From the NCBI RefSeq assembly GCF_047807365.1, contig NZ_JBLOUI010000009.1, positions 1 to 59,029 on the forward strand: a DNA stretch of 59,029 nucleotides. The letters are read 5' to 3'. The number at the start of each line of letters is the position of its first letter. Position 1 is the stretch's first letter. This stretch comes from Peptacetobacter sp900539645 (GTDB lineage: Bacteria; Bacillota; Clostridia; Peptostreptococcales; Peptostreptococcaceae). Under the pieces are notes generated by a model that was not told the origin of the DNA, did no database searches, and worked only from the letters and a program-made list of their open reading frames with translations. Shown here one piece after another: positions 35,771-44,849 of the stretch. Both the position numbers and the translations under genes were made by a program.

Positions 35771-37435
35771 ATGAAAAGTAATAATGTAAAAAAGGGAGTT
35801 GAAAGAGCTCCTCATAGATCTCTTTTTAATGCCCTTGGTATGACAGAAGAGGAACTAAATAGACCGATAATAGGTGTAGTTAATTCATATAATGAAATAG
35901 TTCCAGGACATATGAACCTTGACAAAATAGCTGAAGCTGTAAAGAAAGGAATATATATGGCAGGAGGAACTCCTGTTGAAGTTCCTGCAATAGCTGTATG
36001 TGACGGAATAGCTATGAACCATACAGGAATGAGATATTCACTTGTTACAAGAGAACTAGTATGTGATAGTACTGAGTGTCTTGCAAGAGCACATCAGTTT
36101 GATGGACTTGTAATGATTCCAAACTGTGATAAAAATGTTCCTGGGCTTCTTATGGCAGCAGCAAGATTAGATATACCGACAATATTTGTAAGTGGAGGTC
36201 CAATGCTTGCAGGAAGAAAACTTGATGGAAAGAAAACTTGTTTATCAACTCTTTTTGAAGCTGTAGGTGAGTACAACGCAGGGAAAATGAGCCTTGATAA
36301 ACTAAAAGAATTTGAAGAAAAAGCATGCCCTACATGTGGTTCTTGTTCAGGAATGTATACTGCAAATTCAATGAATTGCTTAACAGAGGCTCTTGGAATG
36401 GGACTTAAAGGAAATGGAACAATACCAGCAGTATATAGTGAAAGAATAAGACTTGCAAAACATGCCGGTATGAAAATAATGGAGCTTGTCGAAAAAGATA
36501 TAAAACCATCGGATATAATGACAGAAAGTGCGTTTAGAAATGCGATGACGGTAGATATGGCTTTAGGATGTTCTACAAATTCTATGCTTCACCTTCCAGC
36601 AATAGCATATGAAGCAGGAGTTGATCTTAATCTTGAAATAGCTAATGAAATAAGTCGGAAAACTCCTAACCTTTGTCATCTTGCACCAGCAGGAGATACT
36701 TTTATAGAAGATTTAAATGAAGCTGGTGGAGTATATGCAGTAATGAATGAACTAGATAAGCTTGGAGTACTTGATAAAGAATGTATGACAGTTACAGGAT
36801 TTAATGTAGGAGAAAATATAAAAGGATGCGAAAATCTAGATACAGATATAATCAGACCAGTTGAAAATCCATACAGCAAAACAGGTGGAATAGCTGTATT
36901 AAAAGGAAATCTTGCTCCAGATAGCTGTGTTGTAAAAAAATCAGCGGTTGCACCTGAAATGATGAAACATAAAGGTCCTGCAAGGGTATTTGATGGTGAG
37001 GAAAGTGCAATAGAAGCAATAAGGGCAGGAAAAATAAAATCTGGTGATGTTGTAGTAATAAGATATGAAGGACCAAAAGGAGGTCCAGGAATGAGAGAAA
37101 TGCTTTCTCCTACATCAGAAATAGCTGGTATGGGACTTGATAAAGATGTAGCTCTTATAACTGATGGAAGATTTTCAGGAGCTACAAGAGGTGCATCTAT
37201 AGGACACGTTTCACCTGAGGCAGCTCTTGGTGGAACAATAGCATTTGTAAAAGATGGAGATATGATAGATATAGATATAGAAAACAACAGTATACAGCTT
37301 CTAGTTTCAGATGAAGAACTTGAAGAAAGAAGAAAGGATTTTGTACCAAAAGTTCCGAATGTAAGTGGATATTTAAAAAAATATGCTTCAATGGTTACTT
37401 CGGCAAATACAGGTGCAGTCCTTAAAGTTAAATAA
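35771..37435 (+). CDS. ilvD: Dihydroxy-acid dehydratase
   Basis: 554 residues. An iron-sulfur enzyme that dehydrates the dihydroxy acids of isoleucine and valine synthesis. Cluster cysteines are in PNCDKNVPG, CPTCGSCSGMYTANSM and the later NALGCST-type segment (ALGCSTNSMLHLPA). Ribosome site AGGAGG. Large antisense ORFs across it are low-complexity and not real. Confidence 0.95.
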   Translation: MKSNNVKKGVERAPHRSLFNALGMTEEELNRPIIGVVNSYNEIVPGHMNLDKIAEAVKKGIYMAGGTPVEVPAIAVCDGIAMNHTGMRYSLVTRELVCDSTECLARAHQFDGLVMIPNCDKNVPGLLMAAARLDIPTIFVSGGPMLAGRKLDGKKTCLSTLFEAVGEYNAGKMSLDKLKEFEEKACPTCGSCSGMYTANSMNCLTEALGMGLKGNGTIPAVYSERIRLAKHAGMKIMELVEKDIKPSDIMTESAFRNAMTVDMALGCSTNSMLHLPAIAYEAGVDLNLEIANEISRKTPNLCHLAPAGDTFIEDLNEAGGVYAVMNELDKLGVLDKECMTVTGFNVGENIKGCENLDTDIIRPVENPYSKTGGIAVLKGNLAPDSCVVKKSAVAPEMMKHKGPARVFDGEESAIEAIRAGKIKSGDVVVIRYEGPKGGPGMREMLSPTSEIAGMGLDKDVALITDGRFSGATRGASIGHVSPEAALGGTIAFVKDGDMIDIDIENNSIQLLVSDEELEERRKDFVPKVPNVSGYLKKYASMVTSANTGAVLKVK

Positions 37436-37453
37436 AAAGGACGGTGAAATATA

Positions 37454-39139
37454 ATGAGGCTTAAAGGAGCAGACATGGTAATGGAATGCCTTTTAGAACA
37501 GGGAGTTGACACGGTATTTGGATATCCTGGTGGGGCAATACTTGAAATATACGATAGTTTATATAAATATAAGGATAAAATACAGTCAATACTTACATCA
37601 CATGAACAAGGGGCATCTCATGCTGCAGACGGATATGCAAGAGCTACTGGAAAAGTAGGTGTATGCATGGCGACAAGTGGACCTGGTGCAACAAATCTTG
37701 TAACAGGTATTGCAACTGCACAGATGGATTCAATTCCTATAGTTGCAATAACTGCAAATGTAACACTTCCACTTCTTGGAAGGGATAGTTTTCAAGAAAT
37801 AGATATTACAGGAATTACAATGCCAATAACAAAGCATAACTTTATAGTAAAAAAAATAGAAGATCTTGCTCCTACAATAAGAAAGGCCTTTAAAATAGCG
37901 AGAGAAGGAAGACCAGGTCCTGTACTTGTAGATATAACAAAGGATGTAACAGCAGGATATGGTGAATATGAAAAAGAAGAAATAAATATAACCTTAAATA
38001 GAGAAACAAGTTTAGATGACGATAAAAACTATCAAGAAAGTCTTGAAAAGGCAGTTGAACTTATAGAAGAAAGTAAAAAACCATTTATATTTGTTGGAGG
38101 AGGAATAAAAGCATCTAATGCAACGGATGAACTCAAAAGATTTGCTGAAATAATAGATGCACCTGTTGCAGATTCTCTTATGGGAAAAGGTGGATTTGAC
38201 GGAAATAGTGAAAGATATACTGGAATGCTAGGGATGCATGGAACAAAAGCAAGTAATTTAGGTGTATCAAGATGCGATTTGCTTATAGCAATAGGAACTA
38301 GATTCAGCGATAGAGTAATTGGCAATGCAAGCACATTTGCATCTAATGCAAATATAATACAGATAGATATAGACGAGGCAGAAATAAATAAAAATATACA
38401 TGTAGACCTAGGTATAACTGGGGATGCAAAATATATACTAAAAAAACTTAACCTTATGTTGAAAAAACAATGTAACACAGAGTGGATGGAAGAAATAAAA
38501 ACTCTAAAAAATAAATATCCAATGAAATACAATAAAGATATTCTTACAGGGCCGTATGTAATAGAAAAAATAGAAGAATGTCTGGGTGATGATACAATAA
38601 TATGTACTGATGTTGGCCAGCATCAGATGTGGGCAGCACAGTATTTCCATTACAAAAAACCAAGACAATTCATAAGTAGTGGAGGTCTTGGGACAATGGG
38701 ATATGGCTTAGGTGCATCAATAGGTGCAAAATATGGAAATCCAAAGTCAACAGTTGTAAATATAGCAGGAGATGGATGCTTTAGAATGAATATGAATGAG
38801 CTGGCAACAGCTTCAAGATATAATGTTCCAATAATACAGGTTATACTTAATAATAAAGTACTTGGTATGGTTCGACAGTGGCAGACATTTTTCTATGAAG
38901 GAAGATATTCTGATACAGTCCTTGACGATCAAGTTGATTTTTGTAAAGTTGCAGAAGGACTTGGTTGTAAAGCAGTAAGAGTTACAAAAATGGATGAATT
39001 AGAAAAAGCTCTTTTAGAAGCAGATTCATATAACGGTATTTTTGTTATTGAATGTATGATACAGGAAGATGATAAAGTATTTCCTATGGTCGCTCCTGGC
39101 AAAAGTCTTAGAGATACTTTTGATCAAGACGATTTATAG
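37454..39139 (+). CDS. ilvB: Acetolactate synthase large (catalytic) subunit
   Basis: 561 residues, thiamine-diphosphate enzyme. The catalytic Glu lies in SHEQGASHAADGYARATG, the FAD-binding middle domain follows (KASNLGVSRCDLLIAIGTRF), and the ThDP motif is GDGCFRMNMNELATASRYN. Last gene of the operon; a terminator follows at 39199-39246. Confidence 0.95.
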   Translation: MRLKGADMVMECLLEQGVDTVFGYPGGAILEIYDSLYKYKDKIQSILTSHEQGASHAADGYARATGKVGVCMATSGPGATNLVTGIATAQMDSIPIVAITANVTLPLLGRDSFQEIDITGITMPITKHNFIVKKIEDLAPTIRKAFKIAREGRPGPVLVDITKDVTAGYGEYEKEEINITLNRETSLDDDKNYQESLEKAVELIEESKKPFIFVGGGIKASNATDELKRFAEIIDAPVADSLMGKGGFDGNSERYTGMLGMHGTKASNLGVSRCDLLIAIGTRFSDRVIGNASTFASNANIIQIDIDEAEINKNIHVDLGITGDAKYILKKLNLMLKKQCNTEWMEEIKTLKNKYPMKYNKDILTGPYVIEKIEECLGDDTIICTDVGQHQMWAAQYFHYKKPRQFISSGGLGTMGYGLGASIGAKYGNPKSTVVNIAGDGCFRMNMNELATASRYNVPIIQVILNNKVLGMVRQWQTFFYEGRYSDTVLDDQVDFCKVAEGLGCKAVRVTKMDELEKALLEADSYNGIFVIECMIQEDDKVFPMVAPGKSLRDTFDQDDL

Positions 39140-39198
39140 AATACTAAATTAGATTTAAAAAAAGAAAAATAATTAATAATATAAATAATATATAAATC

Positions 39199-39246
39199 AA
39201 AGAATTCTTTGAATATTTAAAAATATTTGGAGGATTCTTTTTTTTA
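39199..39246 (+). terminator. Terminator of the leu-ilv operon
   Basis: A stem of about 20 bp (39199-39218 with 39222-39240, several G-T pairs), then a run of eight T. It separates the operon from the selenoprotein cluster. Confidence 0.8.
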
Positions 39247-39338
39247 GCAATAAATATTCCAATAAAATAATTATTTAAAAAAACTATATCAATAAAATTG
39301 TAATAGGAAATATCTATATATATTGAATATAAAAATTA

Positions 39339-39380
39339 CATGAAGTAAAATATTCATGGAAAATTCATAAAAACTATAAT
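39339..39380 (+). promoter_or_regulatory. Candidate regulated promoter of the Sao cluster
   Basis: TATAAT at 39375-39380 has only a poor -35 (ATTCAT region). A perfect dyad, CATGAA (39339-39344) and TTCATG (39353-39358), covers that -35 position. This is compatible with activator- or repressor-controlled transcription. The rest of the 39140-39459 gap is AT-rich, with no gene. Confidence 0.35.
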
Positions 39381-39459
39381 CAAAAATAATTAAATAGTAA
39401 AAAACTATAGATTTAATTTATTGATTGATGAGTATGAATATCATATAGGAGGTATAAAA

Positions 39460-39723
39460 TTGAGCGAAAAAATACTTGTAGAATTTATAAATACTTGACC
39501 AACATGTGATGAACACAGTGTGTTTGTAGAGAGTATGGGGGAAAAATACTCAGACAAAATAGACGTAAAACTTTATAGAGCGGGAAAAGATTTTTCATAT
39601 ATAAGAAAATACGGAATGATTACAAAAGGAACTTTGATAATAAATCAAAAGAAAAAATATGATAGTTTGAATAAAGCTAAAATAGAAAAAGCAATTTTAG
39701 ATGCAATTGAGGAGAATAATTAA
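39460..39723 (+). CDS. saoT: Thioredoxin-like selenoprotein SaoT (Sec at TGA 39496-39498)
   Basis: 87 residues when TGA 39496-39498 is read as selenocysteine (residue 13). The protein begins MSEKILVEFINT-U-PTC, so Sec replaces the first Cys of a thioredoxin CxxC motif. The downstream TLIIN fits a small thioredoxin fold. The start is TTG 39460 behind AGGAGGT (39447-39453); all ribosome-site evidence lies before the TGA, so the short frame from 39520 is not the gene. A hairpin at 39511-39525 (six pairs, loop AGT) fits a bacterial SECIS. First gene of the cluster; a probable selenol/thiol relay for metal handling. Confidence 0.88.
39496..39525 (+). promoter_or_regulatory. UGA-Sec codon and bSECIS hairpin of saoT
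   Basis: GAACAC (39511-39516) and GTGTTT (39520-39525) enclose loop AGT, 18 bases past the TGA. G is the second loop base, as SelB recognition requires. Confidence 0.75.
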
Positions 39724-39739
39724 AGAATAGGGGAGAAGA

Positions 39740-40831
39740 ATGGAGATATTAAACGTAATATTTAATGGAGTAAAAGATACTATAGTATCGGCCATAATAA
39801 CATTAAATGGTGCTTCTGGATGGTTGATAGTAAGCTTTATACTTGCTGGAGTGCTTCACAATGTACTTTCACCAAAAAAATTCCAAAAACATTTAGGAAA
39901 TAAAAAGTTATCATCTATATTAAAGGCTACTATTTCTGGTATGTTTTTACCAATATGTAGTTGTGGGGTTATACCTTTAGGAATAAGTATGTACTATTCT
40001 GGTGCATATCTTGGACCTGTTTTAGCATTTATGACATCGACGCCAATAATAAATCCAATTGCTGTTGTATTATGTTTAGGTCTTTTAGGTCCAAATATAA
40101 CAATAATATATATAATATCTGGATTTACTATACCGTTTATAGTAGGTATACTTGGAAACACAATTAGTAAAGATGAGGTTTCTATGTATACAGAGGAAGA
40201 ACAGGTTGAAATGATTGAATTAGAGGAAGAAAAAAGAACCTTCTGGGAAAAGATGAAAGAAGGATTAAAATGGTCTTTTGACGATTTAGCACTTACTGTT
40301 AGTAAATATGTAATACTTGGTATGCTTTGTGCAGGATTTATAACAACAGTATTTCCAAGCAGCATAATTCAGAAATATTTAGGAAATCCAGGGATGCTTT
40401 CATTATGGAGTGTTTCTGTATTAGCATGTGTAATGTATGTTTGTGCTGTTGGTCATATACCATTTATAGCAGCATTAATTGCAAGTGGTGCAGCACCTGG
40501 GATAGCTATAACATTTTTAATAGCTGGTGCAGCAACTAACTTACCAGAACTTATAAGTATAACAAAGGTTATAGGAAAGAGAGCTGTACTTATATATTCT
40601 TGTACGCTTGTAATATCTTCTATGATAGTTGGTTATATAACAAATCTTCTATTAGCAGGAGAACAAACAATAGCAAATTTAAATTCTACAGGTACATCAA
40701 TACAGATTGCAAATAATTTAATGTTAACTATACCTGATTGGTTTAGCTATATATGTACAGTATTAATAATACTTTTAGGGATAAAAGCAATACTACCAAA
40801 ATTGAAAGAAGGTTTAAAATTACATGCGTAA
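39740..40831 (+). CDS. saoE: ArsP-like permease, efflux transporter SaoE
   Basis: 363 residues with about eight membrane segments and a central cytoplasmic loop rich in Glu and Lys (about 145-175). The family signature GMFLPICSCGVIPLGISMYY places Cys73 and Cys75 inside the first transport repeat, and STPIINPIAVVL follows. Members of this DUF318 family include ArsP, which exports organoarsenicals. The likely job here is export of metal or organometal. It starts 16 bases after saoT and overlaps the next gene by eight bases. Confidence 0.82.
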   Translation: MEILNVIFNGVKDTIVSAIITLNGASGWLIVSFILAGVLHNVLSPKKFQKHLGNKKLSSILKATISGMFLPICSCGVIPLGISMYYSGAYLGPVLAFMTSTPIINPIAVVLCLGLLGPNITIIYIISGFTIPFIVGILGNTISKDEVSMYTEEEQVEMIELEEEKRTFWEKMKEGLKWSFDDLALTVSKYVILGMLCAGFITTVFPSSIIQKYLGNPGMLSLWSVSVLACVMYVCAVGHIPFIAALIASGAAPGIAITFLIAGAATNLPELISITKVIGKRAVLIYSCTLVISSMIVGYITNLLLAGEQTIANLNSTGTSIQIANNLMLTIPDWFSYICTVLIILLGIKAILPKLKEGLKLHA

Positions 40832-41321
40832 TAAAAAGATAATAATCGGGATAGCGATTGCAATATTAGCTGGTGTTGCCTTAGTTTTATCTAATAATTA
40901 TGAAGAAAAACAAAAGCAGGAATCAGAAATAGATATACATGGTGGAGCAGTTGCTGAAAAAAAAGCAGATAAAGAACTTATGGATATATTTAAAAAAAAT
41001 CACGATGAAGAAATAATTACATATGCTCAACAAGATATGAATAATGATGGAAAAGATGATTTACTTGTAATTTACTATGTAAATAAAAATTCAAATCAGA
41101 TGACAGTTGTAGCGAGTAAAGGTGATGAATATATACTTACAGAGCCAATTCCAGCTCCTATAGATGATCAGCAAATAAGCTTTAAAAATATAGATGACAA
41201 GGATGAAATGGAAGTAATAGTTTCAGGATCAAAAAATGGAAATGTTGGCTATGCGATATATAGATTAGAAGGAAATGAAATGATAGACTTATTTGGACAA
41301 GATATGGAATCTTGTTGCTAG
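40824..41321 (+). CDS. saoC: Membrane-anchored Cys-Cys-COOH protein SaoC
   Basis: 165 residues ending GQDMESCC, with both cysteines as the last two residues before TAG. One N-terminal membrane segment (about 5-22) anchors it, with the body outside. DMNNDGKDDLLVIYYV looks like an FG-GAP or EF-hand-like calcium site in a beta-propeller-type fragment. A free C-terminal Cys-Cys tail is a flexible metal hand-off site in mercury proteins such as MerA. This copy uses Cys, not Sec. Its ATG lies inside the end of saoE. Confidence 0.75.
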   Translation: MRNKKIIIGIAIAILAGVALVLSNNYEEKQKQESEIDIHGGAVAEKKADKELMDIFKKNHDEEIITYAQQDMNNDGKDDLLVIYYVNKNSNQMTVVASKGDEYILTEPIPAPIDDQQISFKNIDDKDEMEVIVSGSKNGNVGYAIYRLEGNEMIDLFGQDMESCC

Positions 41322-41383
41322 AATGAGAAATAATGAGCAAAAGCTCTTTATGGAAATAATAATTATATATTTAGGAGGAAAAT

Positions 41384-42478
41384 ATGAAATTAGCGAAAAA
41401 ATTAATGACGCTAGGTCTTGTTGGTGTTATAGGTATGACTGCATTAACAGGATGTGGTAAAAAAGAAGCTAGTACAGAAGGTGGAGATACTAGCAAAAAA
41501 ATAACAGTAGGTTACTATAACTGTGACCACATGACAGCAGCACCAGTTGCAGAAGCTGCTGGAATATACAAAGAATTAGGACTTAATGTAAAAACAGTAG
41601 GTAATGGGAAAGTTCCTGAAGCTATGGCAGCTGGACAGATGGATGCTGGTTACATAGGTACAAGAGGTCTTTGTGGTGCAATACCAAAAGGTTCTCCAAT
41701 AGTTGTAGGAGCAAATAACCATAAAGGTGGATCAGAATTCTTAATAATGTCAAACAAATACAGTGATCCAAAAGAACTTATAGGTAAAAAAATAGCTACA
41801 GATATGTCTGACTTTTTATGGCAGAGTGACTACGGTCCAGAAACAGGACTTCCTGTAGATGCATCTAAGTATGAAATAATAAATATGGATTCAAGTAAAG
41901 ATGCTTACTTAGCAATGAAAACTGGTAAAATAGATGCTTTTACAGCTTGTGACCCTTGGGGATCAGTTGCAGAATTTGAAGGAACAGGTAAAATAGTAGC
42001 ATCAACTCAGTATAAAGAAAAAGATGGAACAGAATATAACTGTTGTTCATTCGCCTTAAATACAAACTTTGTAAAAGAAAATCCAGAATTAGCTGAAAAA
42101 TTAATGCTTGCACATACTAAAGCTATAGAATATATATACACTCATCCAGCTCAGGCAGCAAAAATATTCGCTGAATACTACGATGTTGATGAAGAAGTTG
42201 GTATGATGACTATATACAAAAAGACTGTAGGAGAAGGTAGAACTCTTACTTGGGATATAGGTGATGGAACAGCTTATAAAAATAACCTTAAAATGTACAA
42301 AGATTTAAATGCATTAGAAGAAATACCTTCATATGAAGAAGTTGTTGATGATTCAATATTAAAATCTTGTGGTGCTGATGATTTTGATACATTTATAAAA
42401 GAAAAAGTAGATCCAGTATTCCCACAGGGCATGGATTATGAAACTTGGAAAGAAAAAGCTTTATCAATAAAAGAATAA
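41384..42478 (+). CDS. ABC transporter substrate-binding lipoprotein (NitT/TauT type) in the Sao cluster
   Basis: 364 residues with a lipoprotein signal (ALTGC, Cys24). Periplasmic-binding fold of the NitT/TauT/SsuA group: ITVGYYNCDHMTAAPVAEAA, GKVPEAMAAGQMDAGYIGT and AYLAMKTGKIDAFTACDPWG. Several cysteines sit where ligand contacts are expected (NCDHM, RGLCGA, TACDPW, NCCSF), which is uncommon for this family and suggests a thiophilic ligand. It contains no TGA. It has its own AGGAGG site and the high-expression codon style. It probably works with the permease SaoP and ATPase SaoA. Confidence 0.8.
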   Translation: MKLAKKLMTLGLVGVIGMTALTGCGKKEASTEGGDTSKKITVGYYNCDHMTAAPVAEAAGIYKELGLNVKTVGNGKVPEAMAAGQMDAGYIGTRGLCGAIPKGSPIVVGANNHKGGSEFLIMSNKYSDPKELIGKKIATDMSDFLWQSDYGPETGLPVDASKYEIINMDSSKDAYLAMKTGKIDAFTACDPWGSVAEFEGTGKIVASTQYKEKDGTEYNCCSFALNTNFVKENPELAEKLMLAHTKAIEYIYTHPAQAAKIFAEYYDVDEEVGMMTIYKKTVGEGRTLTWDIGDGTAYKNNLKMYKDLNALEEIPSYEEVVDDSILKSCGADDFDTFIKEKVDPVFPQGMDYETWKEKALSIKE

Positions 42479-42492
42479 TATAAGCTATAAAA

Positions 42493-43281
42493 ATGAAGAT
42501 AAAAGATATTGTAAAAATACTTTCTATAATTTTTATATTTGCTTTTATCGTTTTATTTAATTTTAAAACTGAAAAAATAACAGGAAATATCAGACTTGGT
42601 GTATCGGATGATACATCAGGTCTGATATTAAATTATATGCAAGATAAAAATTATTTTGAAAATGTTGAATCTGAAAATATTATTGATTCATATTCTATAG
42701 CTGACTGCTGAACGGCTAGTATGCAGTGGGCACTGTCTTCGGATGAAATGGATATGGCTATAATATGTAAAGATGCCGCAGAAAAATATGTACAAACAGA
42801 AAAAAATTTTGAAATAGTAGGAACTGTTGTAAAAAATTCAGATGTATTTTTATTAAGTGATGAGAATCCAAATGTAATGGGTACTGTTCAAAATAGAAAA
42901 TATCAAGATGAGTTAGTTAAGGAATATTATCCAAATGCTAAGGTAAAACATTTATTAGCAAATGCACTGCCATATAGTATAGAGAGTAATAAAGTAGATG
43001 GTGGGGTAATGGATGTTATCAAATCTTTATCTATTGAAGGGAATAAAAAGTCTTGTGCTACTAATAAGGATTTTGATACGTATGTATTAGTGGTGAATAA
43101 AGAATTTAAAAAAACAGATAACTATGAAATATTTAAAAAACTGTACAATAAAAGTGTAGATGATATAAGCGATAAAAATAAATTAAAAAAAGCTATAGAA
43201 AATTATAAAAATATAAAACTAGAAAAAAAAGACATGGGGGTAATAGAAAATTGCAAACTGGAGTTTCTAAAAATAAACTAA
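42493..43281 (+). CDS. saoB: Substrate-binding selenoprotein SaoB (Sec at TGA 42709-42711)
   Basis: 262 residues when TGA is read through (Sec73). An N-terminal membrane anchor (about 8-23) has no lipobox. The motif is ADC-U-TASMQW, a Cys-Sec pair at the point where binding proteins of this kind have a conserved loop; DEMDMAIICKDAA follows. Without readthrough the gene would appear as two frames, 42493-42711 and 42721-43281, in the same phase. A hairpin at 42723-42736 (five pairs, loop GGGC) follows the TGA. No good ribosome site, only 14 bases after the previous gene, so translation is probably coupled. Its end overlaps saoP by 31 bases. Confidence 0.85.
42709..42736 (+). promoter_or_regulatory. 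UGA-Sec codon and bSECIS hairpin of saoB
   Basis: GCAGT (42723-42727) pairs with ACTGT (42732-42736), loop GGGC, 16 bases past the TGA. Confidence 0.7.
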
Positions 43282-44054
43282 AAAAGACGTTTGTTTCCAA
43301 GAAATCTATGCTAGAAATTTTTTATAGAATAGCTCTTTTAGTTGGAATATACCTTTTATGGCATTTTACAGCTAAAGACCTTGGAAGTGACCTTCTTTTA
43401 CCAATGCCTTCAAAAGTTATTGAAGGATTTTTATATTGTCTTACTGATCCAGAGACAATAAAAAATGTATTTATAACTATGCAAAGAGTTATGAAAGGTT
43501 TTGGATATGCCTTAGTAATAGGATTACCAATAGGATTTATTATGGGGTTCTCAAGTACTTGTGAAAAAGTTCTTTCACCAGTTATAGACTCAGTTAGACA
43601 GGTTCCAATAATGTCTTGGGTACCACTAACAATAGTATGGTTTGGGATAGGTGACGGACCTACTATATTCTTAATAGCATTCTCAGGTATATTCTCTATA
43701 GTATTAAATACTATTCATGGAGTTAGAACTATATCAAAGGATTACTATAATGCAGCGAAAAGTATGGGAGCATCTCCATTTATTATATTTAAGGATGTTA
43801 TATTCCCAGCAGCACTTCCTGATATACTTACAGGAGCAAGACTGGCAATAAGTAATGGTTGGATGTCTGTTATCTGAGCCGAGTTCATAGCTACGAGTGC
43901 CGGGATCGGTTACTCTATGGTACAGGCTCAAACTTTAATGCAGACACACATACTAATTGGGCTTATGATATTTGCGGCTATAATAGGATTTTTAATAGAC
44001 CGTGTTTTAAAATATGTAAATAAACTTCTATGTAAATGGAGGTTCGCAGAATAA
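43251..44054 (+). CDS. saoP: ABC permease selenoprotein SaoP (Sec at TGA 43875-43877)
   Basis: 267 residues with readthrough (Sec209). Binding-protein-dependent permease with about six membrane segments. The EAA-type loop is NAAKSMGASPFIIFKDVIFP, followed by GARLAISNGWMSVI-U-AEFIATSAGIGY. Relatives carry Ala or Gly at the Sec site, just before a conserved AE pair. The 58 codons after the TGA continue the family pattern to the expected end, so the 208-residue form is a truncated reading. A TTG start follows GGGGG (about 43236-43240). The stop overlaps the saoA start (TAATG). Confidence 0.88.
43875..43930 (+). promoter_or_regulatory. UGA-Sec codon and bSECIS hairpin of saoP
   Basis: GAGTGCCG (43895-43902) pairs with CGG-TTACTC (43907-43915, one bulge), loop GGAT, 25 bases past the TGA. 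TGAGCC at 43875-43880 and GGCTCA at 43925-43930 add an outer six-base stem that includes the TGA itself. Confidence 0.8.
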
Positions 44055-44815
44055 TGGAATTAAGAGTAGAAAATATAAATAAAACATTTATCAATGATAA
44101 AGTAGAAAATAAAGTATTAGAAAATATAAGTTTAAAAGTGAATGAAGGTGAATTTGTTTCACTATTAGGTCCATCAGGATGTGGTAAAACTACTCTATTA
44201 ACTATAATAGGTGGTTTTCAGCATGCAGAATCTGGAAAGATATTTGTAGATGGAAAAGAAGTAAGTAAGCCAGGAATAGATAGAGCATTTGTATTCCAAA
44301 ACTATGCTTTATTCCCTTGGAAAACAATAAAAGAAAATATAATTTTCCCTATGAAAAGACAGAAGATGCATAAAGATGAAATAGAGAAAAGACTTCAGGA
44401 GCTTTTAGAATTATCTGATTTACAGGGAAAAGAGAAAATGTATCCGCACCAGCTATCTGGAGGTATGAAGCAGAGAGTTGCTGTAATGAGGGCACTTGCT
44501 TGTAATCCAAAAGTACTTCTAATGGATGAACCTTTAGGGGCAATAGACTTTAGAATGAGACAGAATTTACAAGAAGAACTTGAAAAGATATGGATGAAAA
44601 ATAAAATAACAGCTGTAATGGTAACTCATGATGTAGATGAAGCTGTATATATGAGTGATAGAGTTGTAGTTATGTCTAGAAATAAAGGTGAGATAATAAA
44701 AGATTTAAAAATAGATATGGAAAGACCTAGAGATAGAAAAGACGAAAAATATATAAACTACAAAGAAGAGCTTACAGCAATCCTTTCTGAATGTTACGGA
44801 GATAAAGAAGAATAA
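44054..44815 (+). CDS. saoA: ABC transporter ATP-binding protein SaoA
   Basis: 253 residues. Walker A GPSGCGKTT (Lys45), Q-loop FQNYALFPW, signature LSGGMKQRVAVMRAL, Walker B VLLMDEPLGAIDF and the switch VTHDVDEA are all intact, with the layout of NitT/TauT-type ATPases. ATG 44054 is preferred because GGAGG (44038-44042) is upstream and the stop of saoP overlaps it. It energises SaoP and the two binding proteins. Confidence 0.9.
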   Translation: MELRVENINKTFINDKVENKVLENISLKVNEGEFVSLLGPSGCGKTTLLTIIGGFQHAESGKIFVDGKEVSKPGIDRAFVFQNYALFPWKTIKENIIFPMKRQKMHKDEIEKRLQELLELSDLQGKEKMYPHQLSGGMKQRVAVMRALACNPKVLLMDEPLGAIDFRMRQNLQEELEKIWMKNKITAVMVTHDVDEAVYMSDRVVVMSRNKGEIIKDLKIDMERPRDRKDEKYINYKEELTAILSECYGDKEE

Positions 44816-44849
44816 TATTGAAAACTAAATAATAAAATGAGGTGTAAAA

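Noticed and set aside
36676..37512. 278-codon minus-strand ORF opposite ilvD/ilvB
   Set aside because: Ser/Pro/Phe/Ile-rich low-complexity translation, no ribosome site, fully antisense to a clear ilvD. It is a shadow frame.
38032..38532. 166-codon minus-strand ORF opposite ilvB
   Set aside because: Shadow of the ilvB frame, with hydrophobic/Ser-rich composition and no ribosome site.
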